Shown one piece after another: positions 25,749 to 34,639 of a stretch of 64,000 bases of DNA. The notes under the pieces are model-generated. The model made no database searches. It was not told the origin of the DNA and worked only from the letters and a program-made list of their open reading frames with translations. The DNA is from Actinacidiphila yanglinensis (GTDB taxonomy: Bacteria; Actinomycetota; Actinomycetes; Streptomycetales; Streptomycetaceae). The position numbers and the translations under genes were made by a program. Numbering within the stretch: position 1 is the first letter of the stretch; every line of letters starts with the position of its first letter. The DNA is taken from NCBI RefSeq assembly GCF_900107965.1, contig NZ_FNVU01000001.1:868001-932000 (forward strand), given 5' to 3'.

Positions 25749-27137
25749 GTGACGTCCCGTATCCCGCGAGACACTCCGCTCCGCCTCGTCCCCCGCCGGC
25801 CGCTCACCGCGGCCCGCAGGACCGCCACGACGCGCAGGTCGCGACCGGCGCGCCCCCCCGAGGGCACTCCCTCGATCCCTGAACTCGCCCGCCTCGCCAG
25901 GGCCGAACTCGCCGCCGCCGTACGCCTCGCACGATGGGCGGGCACCGGCCCCGGCAGTGCCGGGCCGACCGGGATACTGCCCGACGCCACCGTGCGCGAG
26001 GCCGCCGCGGTGCTCGGCCTGACGCCCGGCCAGATCCGTACCGCCTGGGACCGGGCCCGGCTCTCCGGCCTGATCGAGCTGCACCGCGGCACCGCCCGCC
26101 CCGGCTGGCGGCTGCGGGCCTGGGACACCGACGACACGGCGGTGCTGCGCGGCTGGGTGGCGCTCTTCGACGCCTGGTCGCTCGCGCACCCGTTCCTGCC
26201 GCCCGGCGCGGAGGCGGGCGGCACCGGCCCCGCGCTCGCACCCGACCCGGCGCTGGTCGCCGAAGTCATCGAGGCCGCACCGCAGTTGCTCTCCTTCCTG
26301 CACCTGTCGCAGGGGCCGGTACCGCTGGACACCCTGCTGGACCTGCTGCGCCAGCGCGTCGCCGAACTGCGCACCGAGCGGCACGAACCGCCCGCCGCCG
26401 GCGACCCGCTGCCCGCGCTGCTCGACTGGGTGCTGGAGGCCGCCACCGACGTGGGCGCGCTGCGCCCGCGCGACCCGAAGCGCCCCGACGAGGCCGTGCT
26501 CACCCCGCTGGGCAGCTGGGCGGTGTGGGTGAAGCTGGAGCAGATCTGCGTGGCCGCGCAGGGCCCGGCCGGGAACATGGAGCAGTCCGCGGAGACGATG
26601 CTGCGCGCCTGCGCGCGGCTCTCCCCGGGCCCGGCCCGCACCGAGTACCGCGCCTGGCTGGCCGCCCGCCCGGTCGCGCCGGCCGTCGCCGAGCTGCTGG
26701 AGACCGCCCGCGGGGAGGACGCGCTGCTGCGCGGCCTGGCCTTCGAGGCGCTGCGGGTGGTCGGCGACCCGGCCGAGCCCGCGGTGTGCGCGGTGGTGCA
26801 CGAGCCGACGCTGCGCCCGTACGCGGTGCTGTGGCTGGCCGAGCTGGACGGCGGCGACCCGGACGCCGCGACCGCGCTGCTGACCCGCGAGGAGGCCACC
26901 TGGCTGTGGGTGGACACCGCCGCGGCGGTCGCCGACCACGGTGACGACCACCTGCTGGTGAGCCACCTGGAGACGGCCGTGCAGGGCTCGGTGCGCGGGC
27001 TGCTCCAGGAAGTTCGCGAGGTCGGCCACCCGAGGACCGTGCAGGTCCTGGTGGCGCTCGCCGCCGCGCACCCAGACCCCGCGCTCGCCAAGGCGGTGCG
27101 CAAGGCCGCGTTCCAGGTGCACACCGGGGAGGCGTGA
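25749..27137 (+). CDS. Uncharacterised protein, possibly with a winged-helix-like segment
   Basis: Predicted 462-residue soluble protein that I cannot name. The first 50 residues are Arg/Pro-rich. Residues about 75-130 (TVREAAAVLGLTPGQIRTAWDRARLSG, then LIELHRG) look like a helix-turn-helix or winged-helix unit. The rest is Ala/Leu-rich and helical, with a repeat-like C-terminal half (LRGLAFEALRVVGDPAEPAV ... LLQEVREVGHPRTVQVLVALAAAHPDPAL) suggestive of HEAT-like repeats. The GTG at 25749 is preferred over a TTG at 25713. A conserved actinobacterial protein is likely, since it sits in a conserved neighbourhood. Confidence 0.6.
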   Translation: MTSRIPRDTPLRLVPRRPLTAARRTATTRRSRPARPPEGTPSIPELARLARAELAAAVRLARWAGTGPGSAGPTGILPDATVREAAAVLGLTPGQIRTAWDRARLSGLIELHRGTARPGWRLRAWDTDDTAVLRGWVALFDAWSLAHPFLPPGAEAGGTGPALAPDPALVAEVIEAAPQLLSFLHLSQGPVPLDTLLDLLRQRVAELRTERHEPPAAGDPLPALLDWVLEAATDVGALRPRDPKRPDEAVLTPLGSWAVWVKLEQICVAAQGPAGNMEQSAETMLRACARLSPGPARTEYRAWLAARPVAPAVAELLETARGEDALLRGLAFEALRVVGDPAEPAVCAVVHEPTLRPYAVLWLAELDGGDPDAATALLTREEATWLWVDTAAAVADHGDDHLLVSHLETAVQGSVRGLLQEVREVGHPRTVQVLVALAAAHPDPALAKAVRKAAFQVHTGEA

Positions 27138-27161
27138 GGCCGGCCGCCCGGTCTGCCGCGA

Positions 27162-27186
27162 TCCGGCCGGGCCCCGCCCGGCCGGA
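27162..27186. terminator. Bidirectional hairpin between convergent genes
   Basis: TCCGGCCGGG (27162-27171) and CCCGGCCGGA (27177-27186) form a perfect 10-bp stem with a 5-nt loop. It lies between the convergent stops at 27137 and 27193. Confidence 0.7.
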
Positions 27187-27192
27187 CCCGCC

Positions 27193-27597
27193 TCAGGCGG
27201 AGGGGAGTTCGGGTGCGTAGGTGCCGAAGCACCACAGGTTGCCCTCGGCGTCCCTCGCGATGTAGTCGCGCGAACCGTAGTCCTCGTCGGTGAGCGGCTT
27301 CACGATTTTCACGCCGCCGGCCGCCGCCCGGGCGTGATGGGCGTCGGGATCGTCCACCACCACGTACACCGAGGTGGGGCCCAGGTCCTTGGCGGCGTGC
27401 CCGTACTCGCCGTCGTCCCTGGCGCTGCCGAGCATCACCATGCCGTTGCCGTAGGCGAGTTCGGCGTGGGCGATGGTGCCGTCCCCGTTCTCGTGCACCG
27501 CGACCTCGGTGAAGCCGAACGCCTCCTTCAGCAGCGCGATGGCTCCTTTCGCGTCCTTGTACCGCAGGGTGGGATACACGCTGAGCCGGTCCGTCAT
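27193..27597 (-). CDS. VOC (glyoxalase/bleomycin-resistance fold) family protein
   Basis: Predicted 134-residue single-chain VOC-fold protein of the PhnB/YdfO-like type. Characteristic segments are the opening VYPTLRYKDAKGAIALLKEAFGF, GMVMLGSARDD, VYVVVDDPDAHHARA and the C-terminal YGSRDYIARDAEGNLWCFGTY. Members bind a metal in dimers and act on diverse small molecules or confer resistance by binding. No substrate can be assigned. The ATG at 27597 follows a strong AGGAGGAGG site. Confidence 0.88.
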   Translation of the reverse strand: MTDRLSVYPTLRYKDAKGAIALLKEAFGFTEVAVHENGDGTIAHAELAYGNGMVMLGSARDDGEYGHAAKDLGPTSVYVVVDDPDAHHARAAAGGVKIVKPLTDEDYGSRDYIARDAEGNLWCFGTYAPELPSA

Positions 27598-27742
27598 GGA
27601 CGGTCTCCCTCCTCCTCGCCGTCGGATGCCGATCTCGTGCCGTTTGGTCAGCACATGGTCGAGTATGGGCGAATCGGTGCGGGGGTGAGGGGATGCGGGT
27701 CCGTGGCGGGCGCAGGCCCGTAAAACGGGTTGCCGGCACCCG

Positions 27743-27778
27743 TAGAATGGTCCCATGGCAGTCCTGCTCCTCGATTAG
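27743..27778 (+). promoter_or_regulatory. Leaderless 7-codon leader peptide upstream of the ABC-F gene
   Basis: A -10 hexamer TAGAAT (27743-27748) lies 6 nt before an ATG at 27755, so transcription should begin at or next to that ATG. The ORF reads MAVLLLD, stop at 27776-27778, and includes three consecutive Leu codons (CTG CTC CTC). The ABC-F start follows 154 nt later, after a GC-rich stretch able to fold. A CCCGT-AAA-ACGGG dyad (about 27717-27730) sits at the -35 position. This arrangement is typical of ribosome-mediated attenuation. That mechanism is inferred. Confidence 0.55.
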
Positions 27779-27931
27779 CCGCGCCGACCGGCCGCGCCTC
27801 GGGCCACCGGTCCCGACGCCCGCGCCCCCGCCGTTCGCAGGCCGGCTTCCGACGCCTTCGCGCCGCCGTGCCCTGGTACTTCGCCCTCCCCGCTGCCGCC
27901 GTCGCGGCGGCCCTCCCCTGGAGCTTTTTCC

Positions 27932-29530
<1,599 letters not shown>

Positions 29531-29536
29531 GCCGGC

Positions 29537-29562
29537 CCGGGCCGCGGTACCGCGCGGCCCGG
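29537..29562. terminator. Hairpin terminator after the ABC-F gene
   Basis: CCGGGCCGCG (29537-29546) and CGCGGCCCGG (29553-29562) form a perfect 10-bp stem with a 6-nt loop, starting 7 bp after the ABC-F stop. Confidence 0.65.
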
Positions 29563-29583
29563 AGTACGGCCCCGTACTGCGCC

Positions 29584-29902
29584 GATGGGCCGGATGATCA
29601 TGCCGAATCGATCATTCGGCCCATCATTGATCCTTCATCTGTATGAGTCGGCCTGGTACCGCCCCGTCGCCCGGGCCGGTCGCCGCCGCCGCGCCGCGAT
29701 CAGTGCCGTGACGTCGGGAAACTCCTTACTGACCCGGCTGACCTGCCGGTATTCCCGGGCCCCGGATCGCGATGCGGAATTCGCGGGCGGGAAATAGCGT
29801 CCGACTCGGGTTCTGACGGGGCTATCGGGGCATTCGGTCGGTGAATGGACGGGGATGGACCTTGTCGAATGGGTGGCCAGGAACGTGCGTAGGGGTGATC
29901 AT
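29584..29902. promoter_or_regulatory. GATC-rich region with inverted repeat upstream of gbn
   Basis: An inverted repeat pairs GATGGGCCGGATGATC (29584-29599) with GATCATTCGGCCCATC (29610-29625) at 15 of 16 positions. GATC occurs at 29596, 29610, 29629, 29698, 29765 and 29897. Those at 29596, 29610 and 29897 continue as GATCAT and so fit the GATCWT site reported for Gbn; the last is about 40 nt before the gbn start. Autoregulation is inferred. No gene lies in the 29531-29938 gap. Confidence 0.5.
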
Positions 29903-29938
29903 GAGAGTCCATAGCGCACTTCCCTGGAGGAGGCACGG

Positions 29939-30160
29939 GTGGCCGAGACTCTGAAGAAGGGCAGCCGGGTGACCGGCGCCGCGCGCGAGAAGCTCGCGGC
30001 AGACCTGAAGAAGAAGTACGACTCCGGTGCGAGCATTCGAGCCCTGGCCGAGGAGACCGGCCGTTCCTACGGGTTCGTGCACCGGATGCTGAGCGAGTCG
30101 GGCGTGACGCTGCGCGGTCGCGGCGGCGCCACACGGGGCAAGAAGGCCACCGCGGCCTGA
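29939..30160 (+). CDS. gbn: Gbn, GATC-binding nucleoid-associated protein (SCO1839-like)
   Basis: Predicted 73-residue basic DNA-binding protein. It has a Lys-rich N-terminus, then a compact helix-turn-helix (KKKYDSGASIRALAEETGRSYGFVHRMLSESG) and an RGRGG-type basic tail. Length and sequence match what I recall of S. coelicolor Gbn (SCO1839). Gbn is reported to bind GATC followed by (A/T)T across the chromosome, generally to lower transcription, and to influence development. The domain is related to the Lsr2 DNA-binding half. The GTG start at 29939 follows GGAGGAGG. Its own promoter region carries three GATCAT sites. Confidence 0.88.
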   Translation: MAETLKKGSRVTGAAREKLAADLKKKYDSGASIRALAEETGRSYGFVHRMLSESGVTLRGRGGATRGKKATAA

Positions 30161-30262
30161 TCGCCCGCGGGGATCCCCGCGGGCAGGCACCCGTGCGTCC
30201 GGCGAGCCGACCGAGTGGTTACCCTTCGGTAATCATGTCCGCGGTCCGCTCGGAGGCGCCCG

Positions 30263-31054
30263 ATGCCCGATGCCCACGTCCTGCTCGAACGCGACGGAGT
30301 CCGGCTCACCCTGGACGGAGCCGTCGCGCACATCACCCTCTGCAACGGCGCCAAGCGCAACGCCCAGTCGCCCGCCCTGTGGCGGGCCCTGGCCGAGGCG
30401 GGGCGGCTGCTGCCGGGGAGCGTACGGGTCGCGGTGCTGCGCGGCGAAGGCGTGTCCTTCTCCGCCGGACTCGACCGGCGTGCGTTCACTCCTGAGGGCT
30501 TCGAGGGCGAGCCGTCCTTCCTCGACCTCGCGCGCGGTTCCGAGCAGCAACTCGACGCGGCCGTCGCGGGGTTCCAGGAGGCGTTCACCTGGTGGCGGCG
30601 CACCGACCTGATCACGGTCGCCGCCGTCCAGGGGCACGCGATCGGTGCCGGCTTCCAGCTCGCCCTCGCCTGCGACATGCGGGTCTGCGCGGACGACGTG
30701 CAGTTCGCGATGCGGGAGACCTCGCTCGGGCTCGTGCCCGACCTCACCGGCACCAAGCCGCTGGTCGAACTGGTCGGGTACGGCCGCGCGATCGAGATCT
30801 GCGTGACCGGCCGGTTCGTGCGCGCGGAGGAGGCAGCGAGCTGCGGGCTCGCCAATGTGGTGGTGCCCGCGGCGGAGCTCGACGCGACGGTGGACGACCT
30901 CGTCGCCGCCGTGCTGGCCGCACCGCGGGACGCCGTCATCGAGACCAAGGCACTGCTGCGGTCCGCGCTCGGCGCCTCGGAGGAGGCGCAGCGTGCGGCC
31001 GAGCGCGCGGCCCAGGGGCGGCGCCTCCGTGATCTTGCCGGCGTGGGGGAGTAG
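30263..31054 (+). CDS. Enoyl-CoA hydratase/isomerase family protein
   Basis: Predicted 263-residue crotonase-fold cytoplasmic enzyme. The oxyanion-hole segments are VSFSAGLDRRAF (first) and AVQGHAIGAGFQLALACDMRVC (second). The glutamate region MRETSLGLVPDLTGTKPL is also present. The fatty-acid beta-oxidation hydratase reaction is plausible, but crotonases are diverse, and the first motif (SAGLD) is the common variant without the usual Glu pair. The ATG at 30263 follows GGAGG. It sits next to gbn on the same strand with a 100-bp gap, an order I recall from S. coelicolor. Confidence 0.87.
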   Translation: MPDAHVLLERDGVRLTLDGAVAHITLCNGAKRNAQSPALWRALAEAGRLLPGSVRVAVLRGEGVSFSAGLDRRAFTPEGFEGEPSFLDLARGSEQQLDAAVAGFQEAFTWWRRTDLITVAAVQGHAIGAGFQLALACDMRVCADDVQFAMRETSLGLVPDLTGTKPLVELVGYGRAIEICVTGRFVRAEEAASCGLANVVVPAAELDATVDDLVAAVLAAPRDAVIETKALLRSALGASEEAQRAAERAAQGRRLRDLAGVGE

Positions 31055-31131
31055 ACCCTCCGCGGACGGGCGGTTCCGCCGGTCGAGGAGCCGGCTGCCG
31101 GTGGGTTCCGAGGGGCCGTCGGCAGGAACCG

Positions 31132-31899
31132 TCAGGCGATGTCCGTGACGATGACGGCCGTGGTGACGGGGCCGGGGGCACCCGGGGTGGTGGCCGTGGT
31201 CACCGCGGCCCCGGTCTCCCGGGCCACCGCCAGCGGGCGGAAGGAGCGCGCCGTCGCGATCTGCACCTGGACGTGGCGGGCCGGCGGCACCGGCGGCCGG
31301 GTGTCGCGGATGCGCAGCCCCCCGTGCCCGGCGAGCCGCCGGGTCAGGCGGACCACTCCCGGCACGGCCTTCGCCGCGGCCTCCGCCGCCTCCGCGGTGC
31401 CCTGCACGATCGCCTGCCCGGCCTCGGCCTCGTCGTCCCCCTCCGTACCCTCCAGCTCCTTGCGGGCGGAGCCGCCCCCGACGGCGGCCGACGGGGTGAC
31501 CGGACCGTCGAGCAGGCCGGTGACGGCGAGGTCGACGACGTGCACCGGCAGGCCGAGCCCGTCGTCGCCCGCGGCGGCGAACAGCGCGAACCGCAGCCGC
31601 TCGGCCGCGACCGGCAGCGGCTCGTCCACCGCCGCCTCGAACCGCGCCTCGATCCTGAGCGGTTGGTGCGGCAGGGCGCCCAGCGGGGCGGCCGCGGGCA
31701 CCTCCGGGACGCCGGCGTCGTCCGGGAGCGCGGCGACATCGACCTCGCCGAGCCGCACCCCGGGCAGCGCCGCGCACACGGCCCGCAGGGCGGCGACGGC
31801 CGCCCGTTCGGTGATCCACGCCGTGTCCTCGGGGCCGCCGAGGGGCAGCAGCCTCCCCAGTGCGACCTGTTCCCGTACTGTCCGAGCCAGCCGGTCCAT
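31132..31899 (-). CDS. Uncharacterised protein of the Asp23/AmaP cluster
   Basis: Predicted 255-residue soluble protein. The start MDRLARTVREQVALGRLLPLGGPEDTAWITERAA and the C-terminal pattern (DTRPPVPPARHVQVQIATARSFRPLAVARETGAAV) are like proteins that sit divergent to asp23 genes in streptomycetes and that databases name after an unrelated viral P10 protein. That label should not be taken as function. Residues 45-190 could be a degenerate pair of Asp23-like units (paired strands around ALPGVRLGEVDVAAL and VPGVVRLTRRL). It is divergent from the Asp23 operon; no role is known. Start ATG 31899; two GTG codons just upstream are alternatives. Confidence 0.65.
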   Translation of the reverse strand: MDRLARTVREQVALGRLLPLGGPEDTAWITERAAVAALRAVCAALPGVRLGEVDVAALPDDAGVPEVPAAAPLGALPHQPLRIEARFEAAVDEPLPVAAERLRFALFAAAGDDGLGLPVHVVDLAVTGLLDGPVTPSAAVGGGSARKELEGTEGDDEAEAGQAIVQGTAEAAEAAAKAVPGVVRLTRRLAGHGGLRIRDTRPPVPPARHVQVQIATARSFRPLAVARETGAAVTTATTPGAPGPVTTAVIVTDIA

Positions 31900-32039
31900 G
31901 GACACCACGCCTCGCCTCCGCACGCCGACCACTCGTTTGGGGGGCCGGCAGCACCCCACTCGCCGCATCCCCCACGCAAGAGGGGGCATGCGCACATAGT
32001 GTGGAGCACGGAGCAGCCCATACGGAGGGACGACTCGCG

Positions 32040-32537
32040 ATGAGCGACACCACACAGCAGGGCAACCCCGAACCGATCGGCTCGTCCGCGTCGGAGGGCA
32101 GGACGCTGGACAAGGGAGGTGCGGGCGGGCGCAAGGTGCTCGGCGATCCCGCCACCCGGGGCCGTACCACCATCGCCGACGGTGTGGTGGAGAAGATCGC
32201 CGGCCTTGCCGCTCGCGATGTGCTGGGCGTGCACGCCATGGGCACCGGCCTGTCCCGTACGTTCGGGGCGGTGCGCGACCGGGTGCCGGGCGGCGGCCGT
32301 TCCGTGACCCGCGGGGTGAAGGCCGAGGTCGGGGAGGTGCAGACCGCACTCGACCTGGACATCGTGGTCGAGTACGGCGTGTCGATCGTCGAAGTCGCCC
32401 GCGCCGTGCGGGAGAACGTCATCGCGGCGGTGGAGCGGATGACCGGTCTCGAGGTCGTCGAGGTCAATGTCGCGGTGGGGGATGTGAAGCTGCCCGACGA
32501 GGAGGACGACGACGATCGCGAGCAGCGGGTCCAGTAG
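32040..32537 (+). CDS. Asp23/Gls24 family envelope stress response protein
   Basis: Predicted 165-residue soluble protein. A disordered 35-residue N-terminus precedes the Asp23 domain (TTIADGVVEKIAGLAARDVLGVHAMGTG ... DLDIVVEYGVSIVEVARAVRENVIAAVERMTGLEVVEVNVAVGDV), ending in an acidic tail. In firmicutes Asp23 is tethered to the membrane by AmaP and responds to envelope stress; here an AmaP-like gene closes the same operon. The ATG at 32040 follows GGAGGGA. It is the first gene of a five-gene run to 34605. Confidence 0.9.
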   Translation: MSDTTQQGNPEPIGSSASEGRTLDKGGAGGRKVLGDPATRGRTTIADGVVEKIAGLAARDVLGVHAMGTGLSRTFGAVRDRVPGGGRSVTRGVKAEVGEVQTALDLDIVVEYGVSIVEVARAVRENVIAAVERMTGLEVVEVNVAVGDVKLPDEEDDDDREQRVQ

Positions 32538-32610
32538 CCGCGCGGGCCGGGACGCACCCGGCGCCGACGCAGGTGGAAGCGGTCATGGCTGAGGGGACGG
32601 AGAGCGCGGG

Positions 32611-32811
32611 ATGAGTATGGCGGTGATCGGCCTGGCCGTCGGAATGGCGCTCGGGTTCGCCGGATGGTTCGGCGGGTTCGGGGCCTTCCTGCTGGTGGCC
32701 GCACTCGGCGCGGTCGGGTTCGTGGCGGGCAAGTTCCTGGACGGCGACATCGAACCGGGGGAGTTCTTCCGGACGCGTGACCGCGATCGTGACCGCGACC
32801 GGCGGCGCTGA
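32611..32811 (+). CDS. Small membrane protein (DUF2273-like) of the Asp23 operon
   Basis: Predicted 66-residue protein: a long hydrophobic hairpin (VIGLAVGMALGFAGWFGGFGAFLLVAALGAVGFVAG) followed by a very basic, alternating Arg/Asp tail (RDRDRDRDRRR). DUF2273-type proteins are frequent members of Asp23/AmaP operons. Its TGA overlaps the next ATG (TGATG), so translation is coupled. It probably helps to anchor the Asp23 proteins, which is inference. Confidence 0.8.
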   Translation: MSMAVIGLAVGMALGFAGWFGGFGAFLLVAALGAVGFVAGKFLDGDIEPGEFFRTRDRDRDRDRRR

Positions 32812-33182
32812 TGGCACCAGCCTCGCCCGCCAGGATGCCGCCCGCCGAGCGCGGCGCGCTGCGGATCGCGGACCGGGTGATCGCGAAGATCGCCGCGCAG
32901 GCCGCCGGGGAGGCGCTGACCGGCGCGCCCGGCGCCGACCTGGTGCCCGATGACGCGCGCCCGCACGCCACGGTGTCGGTGCGCAAGGACACCGCCCGGC
33001 TCCGGCTGGCGCTCGAACTCGGCTACCCCAACGACATCGGCTCCATCTGCCGCGGCGTGCGGCGCCATGTGACCGGCCGGGTCGAGGCACTGACCGGAAT
33101 GGCGGTACCCGAGGTGGCCGTCGAGGTGGAGCGGCTGCACTCGTCCGCCAGCCGCAGCAAGGACGAAGCGAGGGTGCAGTGA
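32811..33182 (+). CDS. Second Asp23/Gls24 family protein
   Basis: Predicted 123-residue soluble protein, shorter than the first paralogue. Its Asp23 core runs ALRIADRVIAKIAAQAAGEALTG through LRLALELGYPNDIGSICRGVRRHVTGRVEALTGMAVPEVAVEVERLH. It is coupled on both sides: TGATG with the small membrane protein and GTGA with the next gene. Two different Asp23 units in one operon suggest a hetero-oligomeric layer at the membrane. Confidence 0.87.
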   Translation: MAPASPARMPPAERGALRIADRVIAKIAAQAAGEALTGAPGADLVPDDARPHATVSVRKDTARLRLALELGYPNDIGSICRGVRRHVTGRVEALTGMAVPEVAVEVERLHSSASRSKDEARVQ

Positions 33183-33997
33183 GCGACCACGGTCCCGTCC
33201 CCCCCGACCGCCCCGCCGACCGGCGGGGCGACGGTGACGGCGAGAGCCACGGTCCCGGTTCTGACGCCGGGTCGGCCTCCGGAGCCGGCAGCGCCGCAGG
33301 TGCGAGCCGGTTCGACGGGTCCGAAGGGTTCGGCGAGGGGTCCGACGGGTCGGAGCCCACGGTGAAGCTGCCCACCGCCCTCGACACCCTGCCGCCGGAA
33401 GCCGCGTCGGGCGCGAGCCTGTACCCCCCGGCACCGGGTGAACCCGCGGTGCACGCCAAGCGCTTCTGGTCCGGCCGGCGCATCCCCGCTGCGCTGACCG
33501 CCGCCGTCTGCACCGGCCTGACCGGTCTGTTCCTCTACGACATCGCCGCGGTGCGCACCGACCGCCAGGCGATGGCCTGGCGCAAGGGCCTGGCCCACCA
33601 GCTGGCCACCCGCCACCTGGACGACACGTGGATCATCCTCGGCGCCTCGGTGGCCGCCGCCCTCGGCCTGTGGCTGCTGGTGCTCGCGGCCACCCCGGGC
33701 GAGCGCGAGCTGCTGCCGATGGCCCGCCGCGGCCCCCACGCCGTCCGCGCCGGGCTGGACCGGCACGCGGCCGAACTGGTGCTGCGCGACCGGGCCATGG
33801 AGGTGCCCGGGGTGCGCTGGTCGCGGGTGAAGGTCGGCCGCCGCAAGATCAGGGCGCGCGCCGCCTCGCACTTCCGCGAACTCGACGACGTCCGCCGCGA
33901 CCTGACGGGCGCTCTGGAGGGGGCGGTCCGGCAGCTCGGCCTCGCCAAGCCGCCCACCCTGCGGGTGCACGTCCACCGTGCCGACAAGAAGGCGTGA
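33179..33997 (+). CDS. DUF6286-type membrane protein of the Asp23 operon
   Basis: Predicted 272-residue protein. The first 100 residues are a disordered Gly/Ser/Asp-rich region, followed by two membrane helices (ALTAAVCTGLTGLFLYDIAAV and TWIILGASVAAALGLWLLVLAA). After them comes a cytosolic Asp23-like domain (LDRHAAELVLRDRAMEVPGVRWSRVKVGRRKIRARAASHFRE ... LRVHVHRADKK). The order helices plus Asp23-like domain resembles AmaP. The GTG start overlaps the upstream stop (GTGA). It likely forms part of the membrane anchor of the complex. Confidence 0.8.
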   Translation: MSDHGPVPPDRPADRRGDGDGESHGPGSDAGSASGAGSAAGASRFDGSEGFGEGSDGSEPTVKLPTALDTLPPEAASGASLYPPAPGEPAVHAKRFWSGRRIPAALTAAVCTGLTGLFLYDIAAVRTDRQAMAWRKGLAHQLATRHLDDTWIILGASVAAALGLWLLVLAATPGERELLPMARRGPHAVRAGLDRHAAELVLRDRAMEVPGVRWSRVKVGRRKIRARAASHFRELDDVRRDLTGALEGAVRQLGLAKPPTLRVHVHRADKKA

Positions 33998-34008
33998 GGA
34001 GAGGGCGC

Positions 34009-34605
34009 ATGCGCACCACACTCAACCGGCTCATGCTCGGCCTGCTCGGCCTGATCCTGCTGGTGGTCGGCCTCTCGGTCCTGGTCGGCAGCCTCGATCT
34101 GCAGAAGCACTGGGACTTCACGGTGCCGAGCTGGTGGCCGTTCACCGGCCCGAAGGACGTGCTGCTCACCGCGCACGACCGTACCCGCTACCGCTCGGAC
34201 GGCTGGTGGTGGCCGGTGGTGATCGCGGTGCTCGCGGTACTGCTGCTGATCGGGCTGTGGTGGCTGTTCGCGCAGGCCCGCACCCGGCGGGTGCGGCAGC
34301 TGCGGGTCGACAGCGGCGACGGCCAGGGCGCTCTGCTGCGCGGCCGGGCCGTGGAGAGCGTGCTGACCGCGGAGTCGGAGGCGTACGACGGCGTGTCCTG
34401 GGCCGGGGCCCGGCTGGTGGGCAAGCGCGGCAACCCCTCGGCGCGGCTGGTGCTCGGCCTGGAGCCCTACGCCAGCCCGGACGAGGTCGTCACGGGGCTG
34501 GACACCTCGGTGATGGAACGCGCCCGTACCTCGGCCGGGCTCGACACGCTGCCCGCCGAGGCGAGGTTGCGGGCGGTCCGGCACCGGGCCCGCCGGGTGA
34601 GCTGA
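34009..34605 (+). CDS. amaP: Alkaline shock response membrane anchor protein AmaP
   Basis: Predicted 198-residue protein with two membrane helices (LMLGLLGLILLVVGLSVLVGSL and WWPVVIAVLAVLLLIGLWWLFAQ) separated by a short loop. A cytosolic Asp23-like domain follows (LLRGRAVESVLTAESEAYDGVSWAGARLVGKRGNPSARLVLGLEP). This is the AmaP layout, the anchor that holds Asp23 at the membrane. It follows the DUF6286 gene by 11 bp with a GAGGAGAGGG site and ends the operon before a terminator. Confidence 0.85.
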   Translation: MRTTLNRLMLGLLGLILLVVGLSVLVGSLDLQKHWDFTVPSWWPFTGPKDVLLTAHDRTRYRSDGWWWPVVIAVLAVLLLIGLWWLFAQARTRRVRQLRVDSGDGQGALLRGRAVESVLTAESEAYDGVSWAGARLVGKRGNPSARLVLGLEPYASPDEVVTGLDTSVMERARTSAGLDTLPAEARLRAVRHRARRVS

Positions 34606-34608
34606 CCC

Positions 34609-34630
34609 GGCGGCCCCGCCCGGGGCCGCC
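34609..34630. terminator. Bidirectional hairpin between amaP and the GH15 gene
   Basis: GGCGGCCCC (34609-34617) and GGGGCCGCC (34622-34630) form a perfect 9-bp stem with a 4-nt loop between two convergent stop codons (34605 and 34640). Confidence 0.7.
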
Positions 34631-34639
34631 GCTGTCCTG

